Part shown: positions 33,410 to 43,860 of the stretch, piece by piece
Layout: each line of letters opens with the position of its first letter
Position numbering within the stretch: position 1 is the first letter of the stretch
NCBI RefSeq assembly: GCF_014873535.1
Contig: NZ_JADBEF010000001.1
Location: forward strand, 5,952,001-6,016,000
Source of the DNA: Nonomuraea africana
Lineage (GTDB): Bacteria; Actinomycetota; Actinomycetes; Streptosporangiales; Streptosporangiaceae
DNA: 64,000 nt
Direction: 5' to 3'
Translations under genes and position numbers: made by a program
Notes under the pieces: model-generated
Databases searched by the model: none
Seen by the model: only the letters and a program-made list of their open reading frames with translations
What the model was told of the DNA's origin: nothing

Positions 33410-33645
33410 AGTGGGGCTTGCCGTACGGGCCGGAAGAACACCCAGCCAAGCACCGAACGCCCGCCAGCGAACCGAACGCCCGGCCACGCACAGAACGACC
33501 GTCTGAGGACCACGCGCCAACCGAGAAGGCACGCCACACGGAAGCCTGAAGCGCGGACCACACGGAGACCAAGAAGCCCACACCACGTGAGAAGCGCACG
33601 CCACCCGGAAACCAGAAGCCCGTGAGAAGAACGCCACGCGCAAAA
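33410..33645. repeat. Degenerate repeat-rich spacer before the serA terminator
   Basis: About 230 nt of A/C/G-rich, T-poor plus strand contain repeated near-copies of GAAGCC, ACGCCAC and CACACGGA at irregular 20-35 nt spacing. Frames across it are low-complexity and not gene-like. Confidence 0.5.
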
Positions 33646-33647
33646 CA

Positions 33648-33687
33648 GCGAAACGCCCTCTCGCGGGGCTGCGGGAGGGCGTTTCGC
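33648..33687 (-). terminator. serA terminator
   Basis: GCGAAACGCCCTC pairs with GAGGGCGTTTCGC over 13 bp, 13 nt past the serA stop. Confidence 0.8.
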
Positions 33688-33700
33688 GACAGGTGCCGGG

Positions 33701-35290
<1,590 letters not shown>

Positions 35291-35354
35291 AGGTGGATCC
35301 TTAGGGCATGCGACGGGCTGAGGGACACGGCAGCGGGCCCCTCGGATCCCTCTG

Positions 35355-35383
35355 AGTCTATCGGTGCTTGTGAACGCATTCAC
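35355..35383 (-). promoter_or_regulatory. serA promoter with a GTGAA-N4-TTCAC inverted repeat
   Basis: TAGACT on the minus strand (35355-35360) is a good -10 box. GTGAACGCATTCAC (35370-35383) lies in the -35/-10 spacer and could be an operator. Confidence 0.45.
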
Positions 35384-35503
35384 GAAGGTCTCAGGATCTG
35401 GGCGCGCTACCCAGGAGTCCGGCAACTCATCCCGACCCGAGCCAACTTTGTCTTGATCGGGAGATTTATTCGCTATTAGCCTGATAAGCCGTGGGCTACT
35501 ACC

Positions 35504-35509
35504 TATCGT
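35504..35509 (+). promoter_or_regulatory. Leaderless -10 box for the SseB-like gene
   Basis: TATCGT ends 7 nt before the ATG at 35517, and no Shine-Dalgarno sequence is present. Confidence 0.5.
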
Positions 35510-35516
35510 TCACCCT

Positions 35517-36389
35517 ATGAGCATCGGGAACCCCGCTCTCGCCGACGTGCTCGTCCAGCATGGCAGTCCGCACCTGCTGCTGGCCGCACTCGCCGATGGG
35601 GGAATCCTGGTGGCCGTGCGCTCTGACCGCTCGGTCGTCCTGGGCACCACCCAGGTCGGCGACCGCGTGCTGCTCGGTTACACCGGCCCCCAGACCTACG
35701 CGCGCCACCGGGGTGGCCACTCGCTGTCGGCGTGCGACGCCGACACCATCCTCGACATCCAGCGCGTCACGGGCGTGCGGGAGATCGTGATCGACGCCGC
35801 AGGCCCTGCCGCGGCAGCCGTTCCCATCGAGGATCTCCAACGTTTCCTGGCATCCACACGGACGGGACCCCAGCCCGTGCTGTCAGGGGCGATGCCCACG
35901 GCGTACGCGACGGGCGCCATGGCCGCGGTCTCGCAGGGGGCGGCGGTGATGCACGGCGCGCCGACGGCGCCGCCACCCGTGCGTTCCGCGCCCGCCGCGC
36001 CGCAGTCGTGGATCCCCGCGCCGCGTCCCCATCTGTCGGGCCCCATGCAGCAGGTGGATCCCGGCTACCGCCGCTGCACCCATCCGATCCTGCCCGCGCT
36101 GCGTGCGGCGATCGCGTTGCTGCTCGTGGACTACCCGCTGGTCCACCACGTGTGGATCTCTGAGGCGCGCACGACGTCGGGGGCCCCGGGGATCATGCTG
36201 CACGTCAAGGTGCACATGTCGGCGGCCGAGGACGTGGTGCGCGACCTGCACCGCGGGGTCCGCGCCAGGCTGCCGCAGCTGGCGGCCAGCGAGGCGCCGA
36301 TCCTCATGGCGCGGGTGGCGGACGCGCGCAGCGAGCGCAGGATGGTGGAGCTGGGCGCGCACGTCGTGTGCGCCGATGTCACCGACTGA
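35517..36389 (+). CDS. SseB-like protein (two-domain)
   Basis: The N-terminal part (ADVLVQHGSPHLLLAALADGGILVAVRSDRSVVLGTT to DIQRVTGVREIVIDAAGPAAAAVPIEDLQRFL) resembles the SseB fold, named for enhanced serine sensitivity. A Pro/Ala-rich linker (about 120-180) joins a C-terminal domain (HPILPALRAAIALLLVDYPLVHHVWISEA). It is divergent from serA, a suggestive link to serine. Family membership is probable; the biochemical role is unknown. Confidence 0.6.
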   Translation: MSIGNPALADVLVQHGSPHLLLAALADGGILVAVRSDRSVVLGTTQVGDRVLLGYTGPQTYARHRGGHSLSACDADTILDIQRVTGVREIVIDAAGPAAAAVPIEDLQRFLASTRTGPQPVLSGAMPTAYATGAMAAVSQGAAVMHGAPTAPPPVRSAPAAPQSWIPAPRPHLSGPMQQVDPGYRRCTHPILPALRAAIALLLVDYPLVHHVWISEARTTSGAPGIMLHVKVHMSAAEDVVRDLHRGVRARLPQLAASEAPILMARVADARSERRMVELGAHVVCADVTD

Positions 36390-36434
36390 GATCTGGGCCT
36401 GCCCGGACGGAGTCCGCTCCGATTCAATGGGTTC

Positions 36435-37046
36435 ATGATCGTCTCCAGGGGCGTGCGCCTCGGTTACGGTGTCGGCTCGTTCTGCACGGCGACCTTCGGC
36501 GCCGTGCCAGGACTGCTGCTGCTGTACTACATGACCAACTTCCTGGCCGTGCCCGCGTGGTTCGCCGGGGTCGTGGTCGCCGCGCCCAAGGTCTGGGACC
36601 TGGTCGTGAACCCGCTGGTGGGCCGGTGGTCGGACCACACGGTCTCGCGCATGGGCCCGCGCAGGCCGTGGATGCTGGCCGGAGCCTGCACGCTGCCGCT
36701 CGCCTTCGCCCTGCTGTTGGCGGGGCCGCCCCTCACCGGCGTCCCCGCCGCGGGGGTGTTCACCGGGCTGTGGACCGCGATCGAGAGCGCGGTCAGCGCG
36801 TTCGGCGGGCTGATCTTCGGTGCGGTGCTCACGATGGGTGGGTTCGTGTCATCTGATCCAGGAAGGCCGGTGCTCCAGCCCGATTCCGCGATCACCGCCG
36901 TGCTGCTCGGTCAAACCGCCGTGCCCGCATTCATTATTTTTCTTGCCGTGCTCATGACGTTCCGTTACCAATTGACGGCGGACCATGTTCTCCATGACCC
37001 GCAACAGCCTTCTACATCAGGCGAGATACGCCCTGCGGCACCCTGA
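36435..37046 (+). CDS. GPH-family sugar:cation symporter with a large internal deletion
   Basis: The first 105 residues match the N-terminus of glycoside-pentoside-hexuronide symporters: GYGVGSFCTATFGAVPGLLLLYYMTNFLAVP, WDLVVNPLVGRWSDHT, MGPRRPWMLAGA. The next 75 match the C-terminus (GLWTAIESAVSAFGGLIFGAVLTMGGFVSS to FRYQLTADHVLHD). The normal protein is about 450 aa, so some 240 residues are missing, with the reading frame kept. About five helices remain, so transport is unlikely. Its 3' end overlaps the next gene by 62 nt. Confidence 0.7.
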   Translation: MIVSRGVRLGYGVGSFCTATFGAVPGLLLLYYMTNFLAVPAWFAGVVVAAPKVWDLVVNPLVGRWSDHTVSRMGPRRPWMLAGACTLPLAFALLLAGPPLTGVPAAGVFTGLWTAIESAVSAFGGLIFGAVLTMGGFVSSDPGRPVLQPDSAITAVLLGQTAVPAFIIFLAVLMTFRYQLTADHVLHDPQQPSTSGEIRPAAP

Positions 37047-37743
37047 CAGAGTCTTCCCCCACGCGCGGCGACTCACCAGGGACCTGTGGTTCAGGCTCCA
37101 GGCCCGCGACCACGTGGACTACTACAGGGCTGTGATGCGCTCGGACACCGAGCGCAACCCCGACCGGGCGGTCGGTTCCAAGAGCAGGGAGCGGTGGCTG
37201 AAGCTCGGCCAGATGCAGTTCGACTACCTCGTGAAGCACGGACTGCACCCCGAGCACCGGATGCTCGAGATCGGGTGCGGGAACCTGCGGGCGGGGCGGC
37301 TGTTCATCGACTACCTCGACGCCGGCCACTACTACGGGATGGACATCTCTCCCGACATCCTGTTCGCCGCCCAGGAGACCCTGTTCGACTTCCGCCTGCA
37401 GGACAAGCTCCCGCACCTGACCCCCGTCCGCGACCTCCGCTTCACCTTCCTGCCCGACGAGTACTTCGACGTGGTGCACGCGCACAGCGTCTTCTCCCAC
37501 TCTCCCCCACGCGTCATCGAGGAGTGCTTCGCGAACGTGGGGCGCGTCATGAAGCCGGGCGGGTGGTTCGACTTCACCTTCGACAGGACGCAGGGCAAGG
37601 AGCACCACGTCCTGCGCGAAGACTTCTACTACCGCACGGAGACGCTCGTCGAGATGGCCGAGCGGCACGGTTTCAAGGCCATGTTCATGGACGACTGGGA
37701 GCAGCTGCCGCACAAGCAGTCCAAGATGCGCCTGATCAAGTGA
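36985..37743 (+). CDS. SAM-dependent methyltransferase (class I)
   Basis: The SAM motif I reads HRMLEIGCGNLRAGRLFIDYLDAGHYYGMDIS, then EYFDVVHAHSVFSHSPPRVIEECFANVGRVMKPGGWFDFTFD, a Methyltransf_11/25 pattern. The 252-aa protein starts inside the truncated symporter gene; the ATG at 36994 is an alternative. The 3' end overlaps the convergent permease gene by 8 nt. The substrate is unknown. Confidence 0.85.
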   Translation: MFSMTRNSLLHQARYALRHPDRVFPHARRLTRDLWFRLQARDHVDYYRAVMRSDTERNPDRAVGSKSRERWLKLGQMQFDYLVKHGLHPEHRMLEIGCGNLRAGRLFIDYLDAGHYYGMDISPDILFAAQETLFDFRLQDKLPHLTPVRDLRFTFLPDEYFDVVHAHSVFSHSPPRVIEECFANVGRVMKPGGWFDFTFDRTQGKEHHVLREDFYYRTETLVEMAERHGFKAMFMDDWEQLPHKQSKMRLIK

Positions 37744-40267
37744 GCCTGCGGGTGAGTGGGAGCGCCCGCGTGCGCGCGAACGCTCCCGCCACTAGCGCGG
37801 CCAGCAGCGGCAACCCGATGACGATCGCGCCCACCAGTGACCAGGGCACCGCGACCGTCGCGCCAGCGGCCGGCTCGGCCATCCGCTGTGAGACGAACAT
37901 CGGGTAGTCGCCGAACTTCGACGTCATCACCCAGGCGAGCGCCACGCCTGGGACCGCGCCCGCGACCGCGCCGACCAGCGCGCCGAGACCCGCGATGTAT
38001 CCGGCCTGTCCCGCGACGACCAGCCGTCCTGTGCTGGACGGCGCGCCGACCGCCGCGATCGTCGCCAGGTCCGGCCGCAGGTCGGCGGCGGCCAGCGCGG
38101 TGGCCACGAACGTGCCGCCGAGCACCAGGACCAGTGCGCCGCCCATCAGCACGAGCAGCACGATCGCGAGGTCCCTCTGGAAGCCGTCCTCCAGGGAGAC
38201 GGCGACGTCCGCGCTGACCACCGCGAGATCCTTCTGGAGCAGCGCCACGTCCTTGGGCTGGTGCCGCGCGTAGACCACGCGCTCCTCGAGCGCGAAACCC
38301 TTCGCCCGCACCGCGGCGGGCGGGAGCAGGACGCCGCCCATCCGGGGGTCGGCCGCCTTCGCCACAACCGCGGGCACCTTGAACACCTTGCCATCAGCGG
38401 ATGTGCCGGAGGCGAAGTGGACGGAGAGCCTGCCGTCCCGCACCATCGAGGGGTCGAAGACCACCGCCTTCCCCTCCGCGAGCGCGGTGGCCGCCCCGGG
38501 ATCGCGCCGGCCCTGCACCAGCTCGAGCAGCCGCTGGTCGCCGACGAGCAGCCCGTAGAGCATCGGGCCGCACGACGGGCACGCGAACGAGCGATCGGGC
38601 ACCAGGACGACCAAGTCGCCGTTGGCGTCGACCGGCTGCATCCCTTCGACCAGCCTGACACCGGGCAGCCGCTCCTGCGCGGCCTGGCGGATCTTCGTCC
38701 ATGTCGCGTCGTCCGCCCGGCGCGCGCTGACCGTCAACGTGCCGATCGGCGTCTCGGACCGAAAGGAGTCATGGGCCTGGACGTACTGGCTGTTGAATCC
38801 GATACCGACCGTGACCGCGCCGGCCGTCGCAGCCATCACGGCGGCCACGGCCGAGGCCGTACGCATCCGGTGGCGGACCGCGTCGCGCACGCCCAGCCGG
38901 GGTGCCAGCGGCAGCCGTACGGCCAGCCGCCCGGTCAGCGTGACCAGTGAGGGCACCAGCGCCACCAGGCCGAGCAGCCCGAGCGCGGCGGCGGCGAAGA
39001 CCCACGCCTCGTGGGTTCTCGAGGCGTACAACGTCGCGGCCACGCCCGCGACCAACAACACCAGCCCGAGCACGGGCCGCCCCGACCCGCCCCGGGCCGT
39101 GCCCGAGCGTCCGGCCAGGACGGCGGCGGTGTCCTGCCGCCCCGCCAGCACGGCGGGCACCAGGGCCGCCACCACCCCGCTGACCAGCCCGAGCGCCATC
39201 ACGCCGAGCACCGGCCACCACGGCACCTCGGGCGGCCCCACCGACCCCGAGAGCAACGGGACCAGCAGCAGCCCGCCGGCGACGCCGACGACGGCGGCCA
39301 CCAGGGCCGCGGCCCCGCCCAGCAGGAGCCCGTCGGCCAGCACGATCGCCCGCAGCTGCGCCTTCGACCCGCCCTGCGCGGCGATCACCGCCAGCTCCGT
39401 CGCACGCCGCCGCAGGCCGATCGCGAAGGCGGGCCCCGCCAGCAGAACCGTCTCCATCACCACCATGAACACCGCGACAGCGATGCCCACCACCGCAGTG
39501 GTCCCCAGCGCCATCGCGGGCTCGCGGTCGAGGCTGGCCGCGGACAGGCCGACCAGCCCCACCTCGTTGAGGCGCTGGGTGTCCGCCCACGTCGGGGGCG
39601 CAGGGGTGTCGGCGAGCCAGCCGGTGCCGTGCCCATCGCGCTTGTCCATCATCAGGACGCCGCGGAAGCCGACGACCTCCACGTGCTCCGAGTTGAACGG
39701 GTACTCGACCACGCCGACCACCCGCACCCTGCGCTCGGCGCGGGTGACCTCGATCGTGTCGCCGAGTCCGCGTCCCAATGCCGGGGTCACCACCACCTCG
39801 TCGGGAGCCGCTGGATAGCGGCCCTCGATCAGCGGTCGCATGCCCCTGGTCAGCGGATCTCTCAGGTCGATCTCCATGGCGCTGACGTGGTCGTAGCCGC
39901 GGTCGGCCCTGACGTCCACGCTGCCCTCGTCGAAGCCGATCAGCCTGGAGCCGGGCTGGAGCCTGGCCGCCACCTCGGCCGCGGTGGTGGGCGCGGCGTT
40001 CGCCGGCCGTCCGCTCTCCTCGGTGCCCGGCACGCCGATGTCGCCGTACTGCTCGGCCACCCTGTCGTACTCGGTCGTCATGACTCGCAGGTCGGCCGCG
40101 CCCAGCTTCCTGACGATCCCCTCACGGAGGGTCACGTCGGCCGTCGCCGCGAAGGTGAACACCCCAGTGATCACTAACACCGGCAGGCCGATCATCACCA
40201 TGATCAGCGCGGTGCGCCCCTTGGCCCTCCGGGCATCGCGGCGGGAGATCCGCAGCAGCGCTCTCAT
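37736..40267 (-). CDS. FtsX/MacB-type ABC transporter permease
   Basis: This 843-aa membrane protein has an N-terminal helix (LIMVMIGLPVLVITGVFTFAA), a MacB-like extracellular domain, two FtsX cores (ELAVIAAQGGSKAQLRAIVLADGLLLGG and LATIAAVGAPSSTGRLVVAGQAGYIAGLGALVGA) and about ten helices. The ATG at 40267 overlaps the ATPase stop by 4 nt. With the ATPase it forms an exporter, probably of peptides or lipids, controlled by PadR. Confidence 0.88.
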   Translation of the reverse strand: MRALLRISRRDARRAKGRTALIMVMIGLPVLVITGVFTFAATADVTLREGIVRKLGAADLRVMTTEYDRVAEQYGDIGVPGTEESGRPANAAPTTAAEVAARLQPGSRLIGFDEGSVDVRADRGYDHVSAMEIDLRDPLTRGMRPLIEGRYPAAPDEVVVTPALGRGLGDTIEVTRAERRVRVVGVVEYPFNSEHVEVVGFRGVLMMDKRDGHGTGWLADTPAPPTWADTQRLNEVGLVGLSAASLDREPAMALGTTAVVGIAVAVFMVVMETVLLAGPAFAIGLRRRATELAVIAAQGGSKAQLRAIVLADGLLLGGAAALVAAVVGVAGGLLLVPLLSGSVGPPEVPWWPVLGVMALGLVSGVVAALVPAVLAGRQDTAAVLAGRSGTARGGSGRPVLGLVLLVAGVAATLYASRTHEAWVFAAAALGLLGLVALVPSLVTLTGRLAVRLPLAPRLGVRDAVRHRMRTASAVAAVMAATAGAVTVGIGFNSQYVQAHDSFRSETPIGTLTVSARRADDATWTKIRQAAQERLPGVRLVEGMQPVDANGDLVVLVPDRSFACPSCGPMLYGLLVGDQRLLELVQGRRDPGAATALAEGKAVVFDPSMVRDGRLSVHFASGTSADGKVFKVPAVVAKAADPRMGGVLLPPAAVRAKGFALEERVVYARHQPKDVALLQKDLAVVSADVAVSLEDGFQRDLAIVLLVLMGGALVLVLGGTFVATALAAADLRPDLATIAAVGAPSSTGRLVVAGQAGYIAGLGALVGAVAGAVPGVALAWVMTSKFGDYPMFVSQRMAEPAAGATVAVPWSLVGAIVIGLPLLAALVAGAFARTRALPLTRRLT

Positions 40268-40956
40268 CCGACGCTCACCACCGGCGCGGTCGAGTCGACG
40301 ATCTGCCCGTCCCGCAGGAACACCACCCTGTCCGCCCATCCGGCGTAGCGCGATTCGTGAGTGACGAGCAGCACCGCCGCTCCCGCCTCGCAGCGGCTTC
40401 TGAGCAGCTCGAGGATCTCGTCGCCGGTCGGCGTGTCCAGCGCGCCGGTCGGCTCGTCGGCCAGGATCAGTCTCCGCTCGCCCACCAGCGACCTGGCGAT
40501 CGCCACCCGCTGGCGCTGTCCGCCCGAGATCTCGTCGGGGAACCTGTCGGCGATTGCCGCGAGGCCCACCTCCTCGAGGACGGCCAGCGCCTCAGCCCTC
40601 GCCTCACGCGCCCGCACGCCGTCCAGCTCGCGGGGCAGCATGACGTTCTCCGCCGCGGTCAGCGAGGGGATCAGGTTGAGGTCCTGGAAGACGTAGCCGA
40701 CGCTCCTGCGCCGCAGCGCGGCCAGGTCCTTGACCGTCGACAGGTCCACGCCCTCGACGGTCACGCCGCCGCGCGAGGGCCGGTCGAGACCGCCGGCGAG
40801 GTTGAGCAGCGTGGACTTGCCCGACCCCGAGGGGCCCATGACCGCCACCAGCTCCCCCGCCCGCACGTCGAGACTGACCCCCCGCAGAGCGTGGACGGCC
40901 GCCTCACCCTCGCCGTGGACCCGCACCACGTCCGTGAGCGTCACCACACTCGTCAT
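40264..40956 (-). CDS. ABC transporter ATP-binding protein (MacB/LolD type)
   Basis: Walker A GPSGSGKST, signature ISGGQRQRVAIARSLV, Walker B LILADEPTGALD and switch VTHESRYAG are all present in 230 aa. The ATG at 40956 has AAGGAGG and overlaps the padR stop by 4 nt. It powers the adjacent FtsX-type permease. Confidence 0.95.
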   Translation of the reverse strand: MTSVVTLTDVVRVHGEGEAAVHALRGVSLDVRAGELVAVMGPSGSGKSTLLNLAGGLDRPSRGGVTVEGVDLSTVKDLAALRRRSVGYVFQDLNLIPSLTAAENVMLPRELDGVRAREARAEALAVLEEVGLAAIADRFPDEISGGQRQRVAIARSLVGERRLILADEPTGALDTPTGDEILELLRSRCEAGAAVLLVTHESRYAGWADRVVFLRDGQIVDSTAPVVSVG

Positions 40957-41465
40957 TCCGTTGCCTCCTTGAGTACGGCCTCGCAGTGGTCGAGCCAGCG
41001 CTGCTCGGCCTCCGCCTGAAAGATCATGGAATCCAGCACGAGGCGCTGCGCGGCGCCATCGGTCTCGGTGCGCTTGGCCTTGGTCAGCTGCTGCAGGGCG
41101 CGCATCGTGGCGGTCCGCTGCCGCTGGATGATCGCGCCGACGTCGACGTCCTTCGCCGCGACGGCCATGGCCAGCTTGATGACCAACTCGTCCCTCGGCC
41201 GGTCGGACTGGGCGACGGGGGTGCTGAACCATCGCGCCAACTCCGCCCGACCGGCCTCGGTGATCGTGTAGCCGACCCTGCCCTGCTCGTCCTGCTCCCC
41301 CGAGGAGACCAGGCCGTCGCGCTCCATGCGGGAGAGCGTCGTGTAGACCTGGCCGATGTTCAGCGGCCAGGTCGCCCCCGTTGACGTCTCGAACTCGGCT
41401 CGCAGCTGGTAGCCGTACCTGGAGCCCTGGCTGAGCAAGGCCAGCAGGCTCTGTCTGATCGACAT
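40953..41465 (-). CDS. PadR-family regulator of the ABC operon
   Basis: The winged helix reads SLLALLSQGSRYGYQLRAEFETSTGATWPLNIGQVYTTLSRMERDGLVSSG, followed by the Vir_act_alpha_C-type helical tail. The 170-aa gene starts a three-gene operon whose genes overlap by 4 nt. Two palindromic boxes lie directly before its start codon, so autorepression is likely. Confidence 0.93.
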   Translation of the reverse strand: MSIRQSLLALLSQGSRYGYQLRAEFETSTGATWPLNIGQVYTTLSRMERDGLVSSGEQDEQGRVGYTITEAGRAELARWFSTPVAQSDRPRDELVIKLAMAVAAKDVDVGAIIQRQRTATMRALQQLTKAKRTETDGAAQRLVLDSMIFQAEAEQRWLDHCEAVLKEATE

Positions 41466-41467
41466 GA

Positions 41468-41491
41468 ATACTCAGTATGCATACTCAGTAT
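41468..41491. promoter_or_regulatory. Tandem PadR boxes ATACTCAGTAT
   Basis: Two identical near-palindromes ATACTCAGTAT (41468-41478 and 41481-41491) are placed 13 nt apart, 3 nt upstream of the padR ATG. Confidence 0.75.
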
Positions 41492-41517
41492 GCTCCGATC
41501 AAGGGATCCGCGAATTC

Positions 41518-41547
41518 TGGACAGGAAACGCCGTTCGGGCCGATACT
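41518..41547 (+). promoter_or_regulatory. Leaderless promoter of the FHA gene
   Basis: TGGACA (41518-41523) and GATACT (41542-41547) are 18 nt apart. The -10 box ends 7 nt before the ATG at 41555. Confidence 0.6.
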
Positions 41548-41554
41548 CAGGGAC

Positions 41555-42109
41555 ATGAGCTCGACGCAACCCCCATTTCGTGCTTCCGATGGGGAACGTG
41601 ATCGCGCCATCGACGAGCTCCGCGACCGCGCCGTCGAGGGGCGCCTGTCCCATGACACGTTCGTGGGCCGGGTCGACCAGGCACTGCGCGCGCGCAGCCG
41701 CTACGAGCTCGACGATCTGGTCGCCGACCTGCCGCCGCGCAACACCTTCCGCCAGCGGCTGACCGACATGGTCGCCTCCGTCTCGGAGTTCACCACCCGC
41801 GTACAGTCGGCGTGGCGCAAGCCCCGGCTGCCCAGGCTCGCACTGCCCAACGACAGCAGGCTCAGGTACGTCGTGGGGCGCGGCTCGGCCTGCGACCTGG
41901 TGCTGGCCGACCTGACCGTCTCGCGGGTCCACGCCGAGCTGCGCAAGGAGGACGACGGGTCCTGGATGCTGGTCGACCTCGGCTCGCTGAACGGCACCAG
42001 GCTGAACGGCTGGCGCCTGGTCGGGCCCGCCCGCGTCCGCTCGGGTGACGAGATCTCGTTCGGTGACGTGGGATTCCTGGTCTCCTCCAGCGCGGCGCCC
42101 GCCTCCTGA
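41555..42109 (+). CDS. DUF1707 and FHA domain protein
   Basis: The N-terminus RASDGERDRAIDELRDRAVEGRLSHDTFVGRVDQALRARSRYELDDLVADLP is a DUF1707 domain. The C-terminal FHA domain shows YVVGRGSACDLVLADLTVSRVHAELRKEDDGSWMLVDLGSLNGTRLNGWRL, with the phosphothreonine-binding Arg, Ser and Asn kept. It should recognise phosphorylated partners of Ser/Thr kinases in the cytoplasm. The length is 184 aa. It is divergent from padR. Confidence 0.92.
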   Translation: MSSTQPPFRASDGERDRAIDELRDRAVEGRLSHDTFVGRVDQALRARSRYELDDLVADLPPRNTFRQRLTDMVASVSEFTTRVQSAWRKPRLPRLALPNDSRLRYVVGRGSACDLVLADLTVSRVHAELRKEDDGSWMLVDLGSLNGTRLNGWRLVGPARVRSGDEISFGDVGFLVSSSAAPAS

Positions 42110-42251
42110 CCTCGGCCGCCGTCCTTCTCGACGGGCGGCTTTGGAACGCTCCAGGCCGCCGCCAGGGAAAGATACGGATATTTGCGGATTGCGGGGAGGG
42201 GTGCGCGCTCCCATGATCCCTCCGAGACCTCGTACGCACCCTGGAGCCTCC

Positions 42252-43796
42252 ATGCGTCGCACACCAGCCTCATTAGTCGCGGGCGCGCTCGTCGTCGCCC
42301 TCGCGTGGGCGTCAAGTCCTGTCTCCCCCGCCATCGCCGCCGACCCCTCCCCCGGCGTCGCCGACCTGACCCAGGACCTCAACCAGATCCTCAGCGACTC
42401 GCGCCTGACGATCGCCAGAGCGGGCGTCGTGGTGAAGAGCGCGGCCACCGGCGAGGAGATCTACTCCGTCGACTCCGGCAAGCTCATGACCCCGGCGTCC
42501 AACGCCAAGCTGTTCACCTCCGCCGCCGCGGCCGAGGTGCTCGGCCTCGACTACCGCTTCACCACCAGCGCGCTGGCCGCCGGCCGTACGGCGGGGTCGT
42601 TCCTGCGGGGTGACCTGGTGCTGCGCGGCACCGGCGACCCGACCATGCTCGCCACCGACTACGACGCGCTGGCGGCGGCCGTCGCCGCCAAGGGCGTCAA
42701 GGTCGTCACGGGCCGGCTGGTCACCGACGACAGCTGGTTCGACTCGGTACGCCTCGGCCAGGACTGGGCCTGGGACGACGAGACCGCCTACTACGCCGCG
42801 CAGATCTCCGCGCTGACCGCCTCGCCCGACAGGGACTACGACGCGGGCACGGTGATCGTCTCGGTGGCCGCCGACGGGGACAAGGTCAAGGTCACGACCA
42901 CTCCCGAGACCGACCACCTGAAGATCGTCAACAACGCGACCGTCGGCGCGTCGACCGACGTGCTCATCGAGCGCCAGCACGGCACCAACACCGTGCTGAT
43001 CACCGGCACCGTCGCGAGCCCCTACAGCGAGTGGGTGGCCGTCGACGACCCCACCCGCTACGCCGCCTCGCTGTTCCGCAAGGCGCTGACCGCCCACGGC
43101 GTCAAGGTTCTCGGCCCCACCGTCTCGGGCGCCCCCGAGGGCGCGAGCGAGCTGGCCAAGCACGAGTCCATGCCGCTGAGCGAGCTGCTGGTGCCGTTCA
43201 TGAAGCTCAGCAACAACATGCACGCCGAGATCCTCACCAAGGCCATGGGCCGTAAGGTCGCCGGCCAGGGCACCTGGGCCGCGGGACTCAAGGCCACCTC
43301 CGACTTCGCCAAGGCGAACGGGGTGCAGATCCTGAACCTGCGCGACGGCTCGGGCCTGTCCCGCCGCGACGGCGTCACCGCGGGCTCGATCGCCCAGCTG
43401 CTGCTGTCGGTGCGGAGTAAGCCCTGGTTCACGACCTGGTACAACGCCCTGCCCGTCGCCGGCGACGCCGACCGCTTCACCGGCGGCACGCTGCGCAACC
43501 GCATGCGCGGCACCCCCGCCGCCGGCAACGTCCACGCCAAGACGGGCTCGCTGACCAGCGTCACGTCCCTGTCCGGCTATGTCACCAGCGCCGAGGGGGA
43601 GCCGCTGGTCTTCTCCATCATGCTCAACCAGTACCTGTCCGGCTCTCCCAAGGACATCGAGGACAAGATCGCGGTACGGCTGGCGAAGTTCAGCCGCACC
43701 GCGCCCGACACCGCCGCCCAGCTCAGGAGCGACGGCCCCGCCGCCACCGAAGGGGGCGACCTGGAGTGCTCGTGGCGCAAGCCCGTCCACTGCTAG
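42252..43796 (+). CDS. dacB: D-alanyl-D-alanine carboxypeptidase/endopeptidase (PBP4, S13 family)
   Basis: A signal peptide (to SPAIAADP) is followed by the S13 fold. The nucleophile motif is PASNAKLF (Ser83, Lys86), the second KLSNNMHAEI (SxN) and the third HAKTGSL (KTG). The enzyme trims or cleaves peptidoglycan cross-bridges outside the membrane. The length is 514 aa. The C-terminal end ECSWRKPVHC is cysteine-bearing and may form a disulfide. A strong terminator follows. Confidence 0.94.
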   Translation: MRRTPASLVAGALVVALAWASSPVSPAIAADPSPGVADLTQDLNQILSDSRLTIARAGVVVKSAATGEEIYSVDSGKLMTPASNAKLFTSAAAAEVLGLDYRFTTSALAAGRTAGSFLRGDLVLRGTGDPTMLATDYDALAAAVAAKGVKVVTGRLVTDDSWFDSVRLGQDWAWDDETAYYAAQISALTASPDRDYDAGTVIVSVAADGDKVKVTTTPETDHLKIVNNATVGASTDVLIERQHGTNTVLITGTVASPYSEWVAVDDPTRYAASLFRKALTAHGVKVLGPTVSGAPEGASELAKHESMPLSELLVPFMKLSNNMHAEILTKAMGRKVAGQGTWAAGLKATSDFAKANGVQILNLRDGSGLSRRDGVTAGSIAQLLLSVRSKPWFTTWYNALPVAGDADRFTGGTLRNRMRGTPAAGNVHAKTGSLTSVTSLSGYVTSAEGEPLVFSIMLNQYLSGSPKDIEDKIAVRLAKFSRTAPDTAAQLRSDGPAATEGGDLECSWRKPVHC

Positions 43797-43817
43797 CCGC
43801 CTGACCCGCGCACGTTC

Positions 43818-43847
43818 ACGGCCCGCCCGGTCTCAAGGGCGGGCCGT
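43818..43847 (+). terminator. dacB terminator
   Basis: ACGGCCCGCCC and GGGCGGGCCGT form an 11-bp perfect stem with an 8-nt loop. Confidence 0.8.
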
Positions 43848-43860
43848 CCGCGTTCCAGGG

